In this document: positions 25,237 through 34,102 of the stretch, piece after piece
Layout of the letters: each line of letters begins with the position of its first letter
Position numbering within the stretch: the first letter of the stretch is position 1
From: Maridesulfovibrio sp050916235
Lineage (GTDB): Bacteria > Desulfobacterota > Desulfovibrionia > Desulfovibrionales > Desulfovibrionaceae
Assembly: GCF_050916235.1 (NCBI RefSeq)
Contig: NZ_CP104854.1
Coordinates: 3,348,001-3,412,000, forward strand
Length of the DNA: 64,000 nucleotides
Direction of reading: 5' to 3'
Translations under genes and position numbers: made by a program
The notes under the pieces: model-generated
What the model saw: only the letters and a program-made list of their open reading frames with translations
The model's database searches: none
What the model was told of the DNA's origin: nothing

Positions 25237-25587
25237 ATGAATGATTTGAACATACCGTTTCAGACGGTCGATTGGAGTAAGATTGAAAAAACAGAGCATA
25301 AAGGTGAGACCGGCGTTGCTTATTGGCAGACTCTGCAGTTCCATGGTTTACGCATTCGTATTGTAGAGTACTCAGCTGGATATGTGGCAGATCATTGGTG
25401 CCAGAAAGGACATATTGTTCACTGTTTGGAAGGTGAAGTTGTAAATGAGCAGGAAAACGGAACCAGTTCGGTGTTGACTAAAGGGATGTCCTATGTCGTT
25501 TCTGATGAGCTTAGTTCCCATAGATCCGTTACCAAAGACGGAGTTAAGCTGCTGATTATAGATGGTGATTTTTTGAAACTTAAATAG
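25237..25587 (+). CDS. DHCW-motif cupin-fold protein
   Basis: 116 residues from ATG 25237, chosen because GGAGAG lies directly upstream; the reading from 25201 lacks a site. The sequence has an RmlC-like small cupin pattern with LRIRIVEYSAGYVADHWCQKGH (split) and a second strand set KGMSYVVSDELSSHRS. The DHWC(xx)GH motif is that of the DHCW-motif cupins, which have no known substrate. His residues in DHW, KGH and SHR are possible metal ligands. It is monocistronic with its own terminator. Confidence 0.75.
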   Translation: MNDLNIPFQTVDWSKIEKTEHKGETGVAYWQTLQFHGLRIRIVEYSAGYVADHWCQKGHIVHCLEGEVVNEQENGTSSVLTKGMSYVVSDELSSHRSVTKDGVKLLIIDGDFLKLK

Positions 25588-25617
25588 GGCTACAGGTAAT
25601 GATTTGTGGGTGTTACC

Positions 25618-25652
25618 GGGCTAACCTGTGTTTTTAAGGTTAGCCCTTTTTT
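25618..25652 (+). terminator. Rho-independent terminator
   Basis: GGGCTAACCT / AGGTTAGCCC with a short loop and six T, 30 bases past the cupin gene. Confidence 0.85.
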
Positions 25653-25690
25653 CGTGCTTGTCGCTGGTTTGGTTTGAGTGAAAGCCAAAT

Positions 25691-25728
25691 AAAAGCAGCC
25701 AATCTCAAGCTGAGACTGGCTGCTTTGG
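25691..25728 (-). terminator. Rho-independent terminator
   Basis: AAAGCAGCC(A)ATCTC / GAGA(C)TGGCTGCTTT hairpin, T-rich on the minus strand; ends the chemoreceptor transcript. Confidence 0.75.
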
Positions 25729-25785
25729 TTAAGCTCTGTACATTTCAGGCAGTCTGGAAGCTGACTGAAATATTTTTTTCGGGAT

Positions 25786-28041
25786 TTAGCTTTTCATTTG
25801 GTTAATAAGATTCTGTAACACTTGTGCCTGTCTTGCCATTTCATCAACCGCTTTTGCTGACTCCTGCATTGTCTGAGTCGTTTGTGAGGATATTTCAGCG
25901 ACTTGAGCAAGAGAGCGGTTGATTTGTTCGCTTGTGGCCGATTGTTCTTCAGATGCCGTGGCTATGCTGTGAACCTGGGTAGATGTTTCCTCTACGAACG
26001 ATACAATTGAATTCAGTGCCTGTCCGGATTCTTCCGATAATTCAGCTGTTTCGTTGATTTTAGTGACGGCTGTTTCAACGTGGCCGATGTTTGCCTGCGT
26101 TCCTTGCTGGATTTTGGTGATAGCGGTTCCAACCTCTTGAGTCGCACTCATGGTTTTCTCAGCGAGCTTACGAACCTCGTCAGCAACTACAGCAAATCCC
26201 CGACCTGCTTCACCTGCTCTGGCTGCTTCAATGGCCGCGTTTAGGGCAAGGAGGTTTGTCTGGTCCGCAATGTCTGAAATCACTTCCATGACCTGTCCGA
26301 TACTTTTAGCATCTTCGCCCAAGTTTGTTACGTCTATCTTGAGTTGCTTGGCAATTGACTGAACTTCTTCCATACTGGAGAGAACTTGAGTGACAATATT
26401 TGATCCGGCCTGTGCCTTTTCTTTTGTCTGACTTGCTGCTTCGGCTGATTTGGAGGCATTTTGTGCGACCTCTAAAACCGTTGCATTCATTTCCTCCATG
26501 GCTGTGGCGGCTTCGCTTATCTGTGCAGACTGCTCCGTAGTGCTTCTGGTCGATTGTTCTATTTGCGCGGAAAGTTGTTCTGAAGCTGAAGTTACTATGT
26601 TCACAATCTCTTCAAGGTCTCTCGCTGCCTGGAGTTTACCTTCCTTTTCTGCTCTTGCAGCCTGCTCCTTGGCTTCGTTTGCTTCTCCTACAGCGAGATT
26701 AGCCCGTTCTGCTTCTTCAGCCGCAGCCTTACTTTTATTTTCAGCTTCCAAAATCATCTTCTTGAGGTTATCAACCATCTTTTTCAGCGAGTTGGCTAAT
26801 ACTCCAATTTCATCGGCCTGGTTGATTTCCAATTTACGGTCAAAATTGCCGTTGGCAACGCTCTCGGCAAATTCAACGGATTTCTTAATCGGTACAACTA
26901 TTGCGCCGGTTATAAACCACAGAGCAAAGCACGCTATGACGGCAATACCTGTTCCCGCTAAAATTGCTTTTTGGAAGCTTGAAGCTGCATGTTCCTTCAT
27001 GGCTTCATTCAGCTTAATGGCTTCTGCAAAAACTTCCTGTCTTGGTACTTCAATGAGTACGGCCCAGGGAGTCCCTGTATTTCCTAACGGGATAGGGGCC
27101 AGAGCCAATACCAGCCCTCCTTCCTGACCGAGGTCCACATAGGAGCTGCCTGCTTTTACCTTGGCTTTTATTTCTTCAGCGTGACCGGTTTTGGTCTGGG
27201 AAATTGGAGTTCCTACGTCTTGCGCGTTGGAGCTGTCCGCTACAATAATTCCCATATAGCTTATGACTTTTACTGTAGCTTTCCCGTTATATAAATTTTG
27301 CGCAACATCCTCCGCCAGCTTTTGTACAAAATCCAATCTGAGGTCTGAACCGCCGATTCCAAGAAACTTATTGTTGATGATAACAGGAACAGACATAGTT
27401 GTTAGCCATTCCTTCTTGCCTTGGACTATATACGGAAAAGGGTCTAATATGTTTTCTTTGCCCGTTTCTCTAGGATTTAAATACCATCCACCTTTACGCA
27501 CACCGTTAGGATGTAAACTGGCATCTTCGTAGCCAACCAGAGCCTGTCTCGCTATGTGTCCTGTCTTATCTCTGTTCCAGTAAGAAATAAAACGCCCTGA
27601 ATCATCATAGCCATCTTCTGTTTTACCTTTGTAAAGTTCATCATTGCCATCAATGGCATTCGGTTCCCAGGCGCTGTAAGTGCCTAGAAACTCAGGATTA
27701 TCTTTGAGTGTAGTGAGAAGGAGGTCACTAAATACTTTTCTAATATCTATGTTATTTCTGGCTGTGTCATTTAATCTTATAGATTTAAATGCACTGGCAA
27801 TTGTTCTTGCCGTATCTATGTTTTTTTCCAGTTTTGAGCCAATTACACCTGCTTCGCCTTTAGCAACTGCTAGAAGTCCCTTTTGCGTAGAGACTTCAAT
27901 CAACTTGTTAACTTCATTTCCGACGAAAAGGCTGGTCTTGTTTTGGTCCCAAATCTGTAAGGAGATGATTGAGGCTGCTAAAATGACAATACAACATGCT
28001 GAACTTAATAGTATTTTGGTTTTAATTGATTTGAAATTCAT
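25786..28041 (-). CDS. Methyl-accepting chemotaxis protein
   Basis: 751 residues; GGAGG precedes ATG 28041. Layout: TM1 (residues 10-30), periplasmic double-Cache sensor (about 40-350, with LGTYSAWEPNAIDG and SYWNRDKTGHI), TM2 (about 357-380), HAMP, then the signalling coiled coil with the hairpin tip RGFAVVADEVRKLAEKT. The ligand is unknown; double-Cache domains often bind amino acids or small carboxylates. It would signal through CheA/CheW at the inner membrane. No che genes lie nearby, as is usual for the many orphan receptors of Desulfovibrio. Confidence 0.93.
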   Translation of the reverse strand: MNFKSIKTKILLSSACCIVILAASIISLQIWDQNKTSLFVGNEVNKLIEVSTQKGLLAVAKGEAGVIGSKLEKNIDTARTIASAFKSIRLNDTARNNIDIRKVFSDLLLTTLKDNPEFLGTYSAWEPNAIDGNDELYKGKTEDGYDDSGRFISYWNRDKTGHIARQALVGYEDASLHPNGVRKGGWYLNPRETGKENILDPFPYIVQGKKEWLTTMSVPVIINNKFLGIGGSDLRLDFVQKLAEDVAQNLYNGKATVKVISYMGIIVADSSNAQDVGTPISQTKTGHAEEIKAKVKAGSSYVDLGQEGGLVLALAPIPLGNTGTPWAVLIEVPRQEVFAEAIKLNEAMKEHAASSFQKAILAGTGIAVIACFALWFITGAIVVPIKKSVEFAESVANGNFDRKLEINQADEIGVLANSLKKMVDNLKKMILEAENKSKAAAEEAERANLAVGEANEAKEQAARAEKEGKLQAARDLEEIVNIVTSASEQLSAQIEQSTRSTTEQSAQISEAATAMEEMNATVLEVAQNASKSAEAASQTKEKAQAGSNIVTQVLSSMEEVQSIAKQLKIDVTNLGEDAKSIGQVMEVISDIADQTNLLALNAAIEAARAGEAGRGFAVVADEVRKLAEKTMSATQEVGTAITKIQQGTQANIGHVETAVTKINETAELSEESGQALNSIVSFVEETSTQVHSIATASEEQSATSEQINRSLAQVAEISSQTTQTMQESAKAVDEMARQAQVLQNLINQMKS

Positions 28042-28588
28042 TTGTTCCTCCAGTTCTCCAAAAAAAAGTAGATGTTCTTCTAATATAGGCAGATAAACGT
28101 CTCTTTGGGAAGTATTAATATGGTTTAATTGGTAAACATCAGAAGCATCTTCAAAAAAACACCCGCTCCCAGATTAAAAACAGGCAGGATATTTTCCGTT
28201 TTCTCAACGGATTGAGATTGGAGGATGTTTATGGCGAGTGGTCTTTTATTTAATGTTTCCAGCAGCCTTTGGGGATGCCAGCTCACAGGTTCCCGGAGAT
28301 GGTAGCCAGTAGATGTGTTGCTGCCACACTTATCTGGACATTCATTTAAGCCATAACGATATTTTCCAGACAGTTGATTTCAAATTATGCAGGTGACAGC
28401 CATTCATTTCTGGTGTTCTGTCTTCTGTCGGTTGTCGCAGGCTTCGGTATATTGGAAGAGAGCAATTTCAGATTTTCGCCTGTTGGCAAATCCTTCCGGC
28501 TATTAATAAAAGAAAGCCCCGCAAGGAAAATCCTTGCAGGGCCTTCTTTCGTATTCGCTACGATATTTTAGGAGGAAGCTACTTAATT
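28042..28588. other. Intergenic region
   Basis: About 550 bases. The only supported element is a terminator hairpin at 28505-28549. Short plus-strand ORFs here have no ribosome binding site and overlap that hairpin. Confidence 0.4.
28505..28549 (-). terminator. Rho-independent terminator
   Basis: GCAAGGA / TCCTTGC core stem extended by GGCCC / GGGGC pairing, with TTTCTTTTATT on the minus strand; 40 bases after a small minus-strand ORF. Confidence 0.7.
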
Positions 28589-28726
28589 CTAATATTTCTC
28601 AGTGCAGCGGGTGGATAGTTTTTCTTTACGGCTGACTTCTTTCATTACAGCGCAGCCTTTTTCAGTTGTTGCGAAAAAGATGCGTTCCACAATTCTTGCA
28701 ATCCCGCAAAGCCAGCACATAAACAT
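28589..28726 (-). CDS. Small Cys-containing peptide, hypothetical
   Basis: 45 residues from ATG 28726, with GGAG 9 bases upstream (a second in-frame ATG is at 28720). The product begins MFMCWLCGIARIVERIFF, has a CWLC pair and further Cys in GCAVM and RCTEKY, and a basic C-terminal half. The first 20 residues could form an amphipathic or membrane-binding helix. A terminator 40 bases downstream supports a real transcript. No family is recognised. Confidence 0.45.
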   Translation of the reverse strand: MFMCWLCGIARIVERIFFATTEKGCAVMKEVSRKEKLSTRCTEKY

Positions 28727-29249
28727 ATACAAGTACTCCTGCAACTTAAGGTACAATTTAAAAAGCTTTTCAGCTTGTTTTTCAAAACCTTCACTTTCAG
28801 AGTACCCGGAAAAATTGCTTCGTCAATGGCATTCCATTAATTCTTTTTTTCACATTTTATACCATCATTCACTTTTCCAACCATATATCCCTGTTTTTGG
28901 GTTCAGCCCTGTATTTACGGGGATTACCGTGATTGAATACGGGTTCAATCGAGAGTGTAAATAATAATAAGGCGTATGAAATGGGAACAGATGAATTAAG
29001 TTTTTGCGGGGTTTTTCAAGTGTGAGCCGGGGAAAGATCAGCAGTGATGGGGTTCGTTGGAGCTGCAAAATATCACGAAGATCGGGTTCCTGGAGTTCGG
29101 GCTGTTTCTTTGCAGGCAATTTCAGTTTGCAATTGCAGGATATTTTTGCGCAATTTTCCAGTTTTTAGTACTTTGTGCTTTGTTATCAGTGTATTATGAA
29201 ATTTATGGTTGCTGTTGGTTTATAATATGTCTTGTGCTAAACGAGCCGC
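28727..29249. other. Region upstream of the formate/hydrogen operon
   Basis: About 520 bases. It must hold the fdhF promoter; no convincing sigma-54 (GG-N10-GC) or sigma-70 pair was found by eye. The long plus-strand ORF from 28602 shows no coding features. Confidence 0.35.
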
Positions 29250-31364
29250 ATGCAACGTACAACTACAACATGCCCTTACTGCGGTGCAGGCTGTTCCCTC
29301 TCTTTGGAAGTTGAGGGCGGTCGCATTGTCAGTGTTTCTTCCGGGCCGGAACCTTCCGTGAATCAGGGAGCCTTGTGCTCCAAGGGGCGGTTCGGCTTCG
29401 ATTTCGTCCATCATCGTGACCGGCTGACGACTCCTTTGGTCCGTAAAAACGGCGAACTGGCCCCGGCCTCGTGGGATGAGGCTCTGGGGATTGTGGCAAG
29501 CCGCCTGAGCTCCATTGTTTCGGAACACGGCCCTCAGGCTGTGGGCGGATTCAGCAGCGCCCGCTGTACAAACGAGGAAAACTATCTTTTCCAGAAATTG
29601 ATCCGTGCAGGGCTCGGCAGTAACAATGTCGACCACTGCGCCCGTCTCTGACACGCCCCCACTGTGGCCGGGCTGGCTGCATCACTGGGAAGCGGGTCAA
29701 TGACCAACTCCATCCGCGAGCTGTGGGACATGGGACCGGGGGACTGTATCTGTGCCATCGGTACCAATACGACCGAATGCCATCCGATCATCGGTCTTGG
29801 TATGATGGAAGCCAAGCGCAATAGGGCCGGGCTGATCGTCATCGATCCCCGGGAGATAGATCTTGCGCGCAAGGCCGATGTGTGGCTCAGGTTGCGGCCG
29901 GGTACGGATACGCCTTTGCTGTCATCCATTGCCCGGATCATTCTGGACGAAGGGTTGGCTGACCTGGATTGCGTTGCTGCGGCCACCGAAGATTTCGAAT
30001 CATTCAGGGAGAGTCTGAAGGCTTACGATCCTGAGAGAGTGTCCGTAATTGCTGATGTTCCCGCAGAAGATATTCGCAGGGCCGCGAGACTGATCGGACG
30101 CTCAACCAATGCGGCATTTTACTACACCATGGGCGTGACTCAGCACACCACCGGCACCAACAACGTTCTGGCGGTGTCCAACCTTGCCTTGCTCACCGGA
30201 AATATCGGACGTCCAAGGACCGGGGTGAATCCCCTGCGCGGGCAGAACAACGTTCAGGGCTCTTGCGACATGGGCGCGCTGCCAAACGTGCTGACCGGAT
30301 ACCGGCCGGTGACCGATGACGCCGTACGGAAAACCTTTGAATCCGCATGGGGAGTCAAGCTGCCCGCGGAACCGGGGATGACCATTCCCAAAATGCTTCA
30401 TGCCATTGAGGAAGACCGTTTAAAGGGACTTTTCGTTTTCGGCGAAAACCCCATGCGCAGCGATCCGGACATCACCCATGTGGAGCACTGTCTGCGCCAT
30501 GTTGATTTTCTGGTTGTTCAGGACCTTTTCCTGACCGAAACAGCCGCGTTGGCGGATGTTGTCCTGCCCGGAGCCAGTTTCGCTGAAAAGGACGGGACTT
30601 TCACCAGTACGGAACGACGCGTACAACGAGTCCGTCGGGCCGTGAACCCCGTTGGGGACAGCCGCCCGGATTGGGAGATTCTGGCGGACCTGCTGGGCCT
30701 GCTGGGACGCCCCGAACGCTACACAACTGTGTCCGATGTTTTTGATGAAATGCGGGCTCTGACCCCCAGCCATGCCGGAATCACATATGCGCGTCTGGAA
30801 TCGGGCGGCCTGCAATGGCCCTGTCCGGATGAATCTCATTCGGGGACGCCAGTCCTGCACGTCGGGGGCTGCGTGCGTGGACCCGGTAAGTTCGTGCCGC
30901 TAGAACACCGCGAACCGGCGGAACTGCCGGATGAAGAGTATCCGCTGACCCTGACCACCGGAAGGGTGGTGGCCCATTACCATACAGCCACTATGACCCG
31001 GCGCTGCTTCGGCCTGTCCGGGACATGGCCCGAGGAGCTGGTGGAGATTCATCCCCTTGACGCCTCTAGGTACGGCATTGATGATGGTGATCCGGTTGAG
31101 GTCAGTTCCCGAAGGGGAACCGTCAGGGCGCGTGCGTGGGTTACCGCAAGGGTGCGTCGCGGCCTTGTCTTCATGACCTTTCATTTTTCTGAAAGTCCGG
31201 CCAACAGGCTGACCATTTCAACGGGCGACCCGGTCACCGGAACTCCGCAGTTAAAGGTTTGCGCTGTTTCGATCCGTAAATTCAGGGAGCCGCAGGAACC
31301 TGTATCTTCAGACGCTAACGCTCCCGTATCAATAAAGGAAGATATTTCATGTCATCGCGTTTAA
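29250..31364 (+). CDS. fdhF: Formate dehydrogenase H-type, selenocysteine-containing
   Basis: 704 residues reading TGA at 29649-29651 as selenocysteine 134. The context CARL-Sec-HAP followed by TVAGLAASLGSGSMTN matches FdhF, where the selenocysteine binds molybdenum or tungsten. The N terminus has the [4Fe-4S] motif CPYCGAGC...LCSKG (Cys8, 11, 15, 43). Bis-MGD binding regions follow (GTNTTECHPI, ALLTGNIGRPRTGVNPLRGQNNVQG) and the C-terminal domain (TLTTGRVVAHYHT). No twin-arginine signal is present, so it acts in the cytoplasm. It interconverts formate and CO2. Length is close to E. coli FdhF (715). Its 3' end overlaps the next gene by 16 bases. Only a weak ribosome binding site is visible. 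Confidence 0.95.
29649..29681 (+). promoter_or_regulatory. Selenocysteine codon and SECIS hairpin
   Basis: UGA at 29649-29651 is followed by a hairpin: stem TGTGGCC (29663-29669) / GGCTGCA (29675-29681) with G-T pairs and loop GGGCT. Distance and small G/U-containing loop fit the bacterial SECIS recognised by SelB. Confidence 0.75.
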
Positions 31365-31939
31365 ACCCGTTTATCCTTGCCAATGCAGCCAGATGTATCG
31401 GTTGCAGGGCCTGTGAACTTGCCTGCGGGGCTGCCCATCTGAAGGGCGGCGTCTCAGTGGGAAGTCTGGAAGGTCCTCTTTCTCCACGTTTGTATCTGAC
31501 CCGCGCGGAAGATATATGTGTGCCGGTGGGCTGCCGTCATTGCGAGGACGCACCTTGCGCCGCAGTCTGCCCCAACGGAGCTATTCAGCGTACCGATTCA
31601 GGTGTGCTGGTTGCCGAGGAGCATTGCGTTGGCTGCAAGACCTGTCTTGCGGTCTGTCCTGTGGGGGCCATGGAAATGGCTCAGGTCTGGAAAAACGGAC
31701 GACCTGCAGTCCGCCGGGTGGTCGGTCCGCAGAATTCTGAAGCATATATTGTTGAACCGGCTCTTTTAGCCAGCAAGTGTGATCTCTGTAATGATCGGGC
31801 AAATGGTCCGGCCTGTGTGGAAGCCTGCCCCAAAGACGCACTGACTCTGGTCGACCCCATGAAACTGAAAAAACGCCGCAACCTCGAAGCCGCACTGGCC
31901 CTTGCAGGGGTTGGCGCAAGAGCTGGTGAGGAGCTGTAA
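31349..31939 (+). CDS. Four-cluster ferredoxin-like electron-transfer subunit (HycB/HydN type)
   Basis: 196 residues with four [4Fe-4S] motifs in order: CIGCRACELAC, CRHCEDAPCAAVCP, CVGCKTCLAVCP and CDLCNDRANGPACVEACP. This is the HycB/HydN/CooF pattern. It would wire electrons between the formate dehydrogenase and the hydrogenase encoded on either side. It overlaps fdhF by 16 bases and hydA by 1, so all are one operon. No signal peptide. Confidence 0.9.
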   Translation: MSSRLNPFILANAARCIGCRACELACGAAHLKGGVSVGSLEGPLSPRLYLTRAEDICVPVGCRHCEDAPCAAVCPNGAIQRTDSGVLVAEEHCVGCKTCLAVCPVGAMEMAQVWKNGRPAVRRVVGPQNSEAYIVEPALLASKCDLCNDRANGPACVEACPKDALTLVDPMKLKKRRNLEAALALAGVGARAGEEL

Positions 31940-33327
31940 TGACAAACTTTTCTCAAGTAGTCTCCATTGATCCGGCGGTCTGTACCGGATGCCGCCGTTG
32001 TTCCGAGGTCTGTCCGGTTGATGCCATTTCCGGGGCTGAAGGTGAGCCCCAGTCCATTGATACTTCGCGGTGCGTCATCTGCGGGCAGTGCGTACAGATC
32101 TGTTCCGCATTCGTTTCGCCGTTTGATGATGCGGCGGAAAATCTTCCGGCAATGCGTACTGGGCGCGGCCTTGCCGCCAATGATTCCGCAACGCTGTTTG
32201 CTGCCCATTTTCGTAACGATACAAAGCGCGTGGGGGATCTGCTTAACAATCCGTCCATGAAATCCATGGTCCAGTGTGCCCCGGCAGTACGTACTTCAAT
32301 TGCTGAAGAGTACGGCCTTGCGCCCGGAACACTGACTCCGGGGCAGCTTGCAGCTTCCCTGCGCCGTCTCGGTTTTGATGCCGTCTACGACACAATTTTC
32401 GCGGCGGACGTGACCATCATGGAAGAGTCCTCGGAGCTGTTGGAACGTATCAGGTCCGACGGCCCGCTGCCCATGTTCACCTCCTGCTGTCCGGGCTGGG
32501 TGCGCTACATGGAAAGTGCGTGGCCTGACCTGATCGATCATCTTTCCAGCTGCAAATCACCGCAGCAGATGGCGGGCGCACTTTTCAAAACCTATGGCGC
32601 TGAGATCGCAGGTGTGGCGCCGGAGTCCATCGCCAGTGTTTCGGTTATGCCCTGCACGGGCAAAAAGCATGAGGCCGCCCGTCCTGAAATGCAATCCAGC
32701 GGGTATCCCGATGTTGATGCGGTTCTTACCGTGACGGAACTTGCGGCGATGCTGAAGGCAAAGGGCATCAATCTCGCTGAAATGCCGGAAGAGGATTTTG
32801 ATGTGCCCATGGGCCTCTACTCCGGGGCCGGGGTTATCTTCGGTGCCTCCGGCGGGGTGATGGAAGCAGCATTGCGCACTGCAATCGCCGTCATCAGCGG
32901 GAACGAGGTGAATGAGAGCGGGGTGAAATTCGTTCCTGCGGGCAAAGGCATCCGCAGGGCATCAGTGGAAGTTGCGGGCAGGACAATCCGGGCGGTTATT
33001 GTTTCCGGGCTGGCTAATGCCGCAGCTCTTCTTGAAGATGTCCGCGCGGGAAAAGCAGATTTTGATTTTATGGAAGTAATGTGCTGTCCCGGTGGTTGTG
33101 TTGCCGGGGGAGGGCAGCCGAAACTCCTGCCCGGTGTTAATGTTGAAGAGGCAATAGCCCTGCGCCGCAGCGGGCTGTACCGTCATGACAGGGAACTGCC
33201 GGTGCGGGCTTCGCATAAGAACGAGTCCGTTCTGGCCCTCTACGAAAAGTTTCTGGGCAAGCCTCTGGGACATCGTTCTCATGAACTTCTGCACACCCAT
33301 TACGGAACCGAAGGCGGGGAGCATTAG
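31939..33327 (+). CDS. hydA: [FeFe]-hydrogenase, single-chain, cytoplasmic
   Basis: 462 residues. Two N-terminal [4Fe-4S] motifs (CTGCRRCSEVCP and CVICGQCVQIC) precede the H-cluster domain with its three signatures: FTSCCPGWVRYME (P1), MPCTGKKHEA (P2) and FMEVMCCPGGCVAGG (P3). The C terminus (YEKFLGKPL...SHELLHTHY) is the small-subunit domain fused in the same chain. No signal peptide is present, unlike the periplasmic HydAB of Desulfovibrio, so it is cytoplasmic. It makes or consumes H2. Position between two HycB-like proteins and FdhF indicates a complex. The maturases HydEFG must be encoded elsewhere. Confidence 0.95.
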   Translation: MTNFSQVVSIDPAVCTGCRRCSEVCPVDAISGAEGEPQSIDTSRCVICGQCVQICSAFVSPFDDAAENLPAMRTGRGLAANDSATLFAAHFRNDTKRVGDLLNNPSMKSMVQCAPAVRTSIAEEYGLAPGTLTPGQLAASLRRLGFDAVYDTIFAADVTIMEESSELLERIRSDGPLPMFTSCCPGWVRYMESAWPDLIDHLSSCKSPQQMAGALFKTYGAEIAGVAPESIASVSVMPCTGKKHEAARPEMQSSGYPDVDAVLTVTELAAMLKAKGINLAEMPEEDFDVPMGLYSGAGVIFGASGGVMEAALRTAIAVISGNEVNESGVKFVPAGKGIRRASVEVAGRTIRAVIVSGLANAAALLEDVRAGKADFDFMEVMCCPGGCVAGGGQPKLLPGVNVEEAIALRRSGLYRHDRELPVRASHKNESVLALYEKFLGKPLGHRSHELLHTHYGTEGGEH

Positions 33328-33329
33328 CC

Positions 33330-33845
33330 ATGAATGCATTTGTTCTGGCGGTCCCTTCCCGCTGCATCGGCTGCCGGGCCTGTGAAATAGCCTGCGTGGA
33401 TGCCCATATGGATTCCGATATGGGCCGGGCCATGGAAAACGGGCAGCCTTTCAGTCCGCGGATTTCCGTTGTCCGTGAATCCGGCGTGACCGCACCCATC
33501 CAGTGCCGGCAGTGCGAGGACGCTCCCTGCGCCAAAGCCTGTCCGGTAGGGGCCATCAGTCACAACGGAAAATCGGTGGTCGTTGATGCAGAGCGGTGTT
33601 TCGGGTGCAAGGCCTGCCTTGCGGCCTGCCCCATCGGTGCCATGCAGGTCGGCAGGACTGAAGCTGAACGCAAAGTCCCGGTGGCCTACAAGTGCGACCT
33701 CTGCGCCGGTCATCGGGATAATCCTGCATGCGTTGCCGTGTGTCCGGCCGGAGCGTTGAGTGTCTTTTCCGGAGAGGCTCTGCAAAAGCTGTCCGCCTCA
33801 AGACGCCGGGAAAATGTCCGCCTTATGTCTTACGAAGGAAAATGA
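33330..33845 (+). CDS. Second HycB-like electron-transfer subunit
   Basis: 171 residues with four [4Fe-4S] motifs: CIGCRACEIAC, CRQCEDAPCAKACP, CFGCKACLAACP and CDLCAGHRDNPACVAVCP. It is a paralogue of the subunit at 31349. The start is 2 bases after the hydA stop. Two HycB-type subunits together with FdhF and HydA is the subunit set of the Acetobacterium woodii hydrogen-dependent CO2 reductase, where such proteins form electron-conducting filaments; the parallel is inferred. Confidence 0.9.
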   Translation: MNAFVLAVPSRCIGCRACEIACVDAHMDSDMGRAMENGQPFSPRISVVRESGVTAPIQCRQCEDAPCAKACPVGAISHNGKSVVVDAERCFGCKACLAACPIGAMQVGRTEAERKVPVAYKCDLCAGHRDNPACVAVCPAGALSVFSGEALQKLSASRRRENVRLMSYEGK

Positions 33846-33931
33846 TTCCTTTGGAGTTTCCGGTTTCGGCTGGGACAATATGATTCCAAGTGCCATGGGC
33901 TCAGTTCTTGTCAGTTATATATGAATAAATT

Positions 33932-33966
33932 AAAGGGTTAACCTTTTTTCCGGTTAACCCTTTTTG
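33932..33966 (+). terminator. Rho-independent terminator of the fdhF-hydA operon
   Basis: GGGTTAACC / GGTTAACCC stem (33935-33943 / 33952-33960) with flanking A-run and T-run, about 90 bases past the last gene. Confidence 0.85.
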
Positions 33967-34102
33967 TGTTCTTATGAAGAACAGGCGGAGTTTCCGCGTC
34001 GTTTCCTGATGGTTGATGCTCCCGGATTAAGGGCGTATATAGCCCTCTTTTCAGTCTGTTTCCGATCAACATCAAACGGCAATTTCCTGCCATTAAATAT
34101 CA

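Noticed and set aside
28602..28964. Plus-strand ORF of 120 codons
   Set aside because: No ribosome binding site, unusual composition, and it overlaps a better-supported small gene on the other strand.
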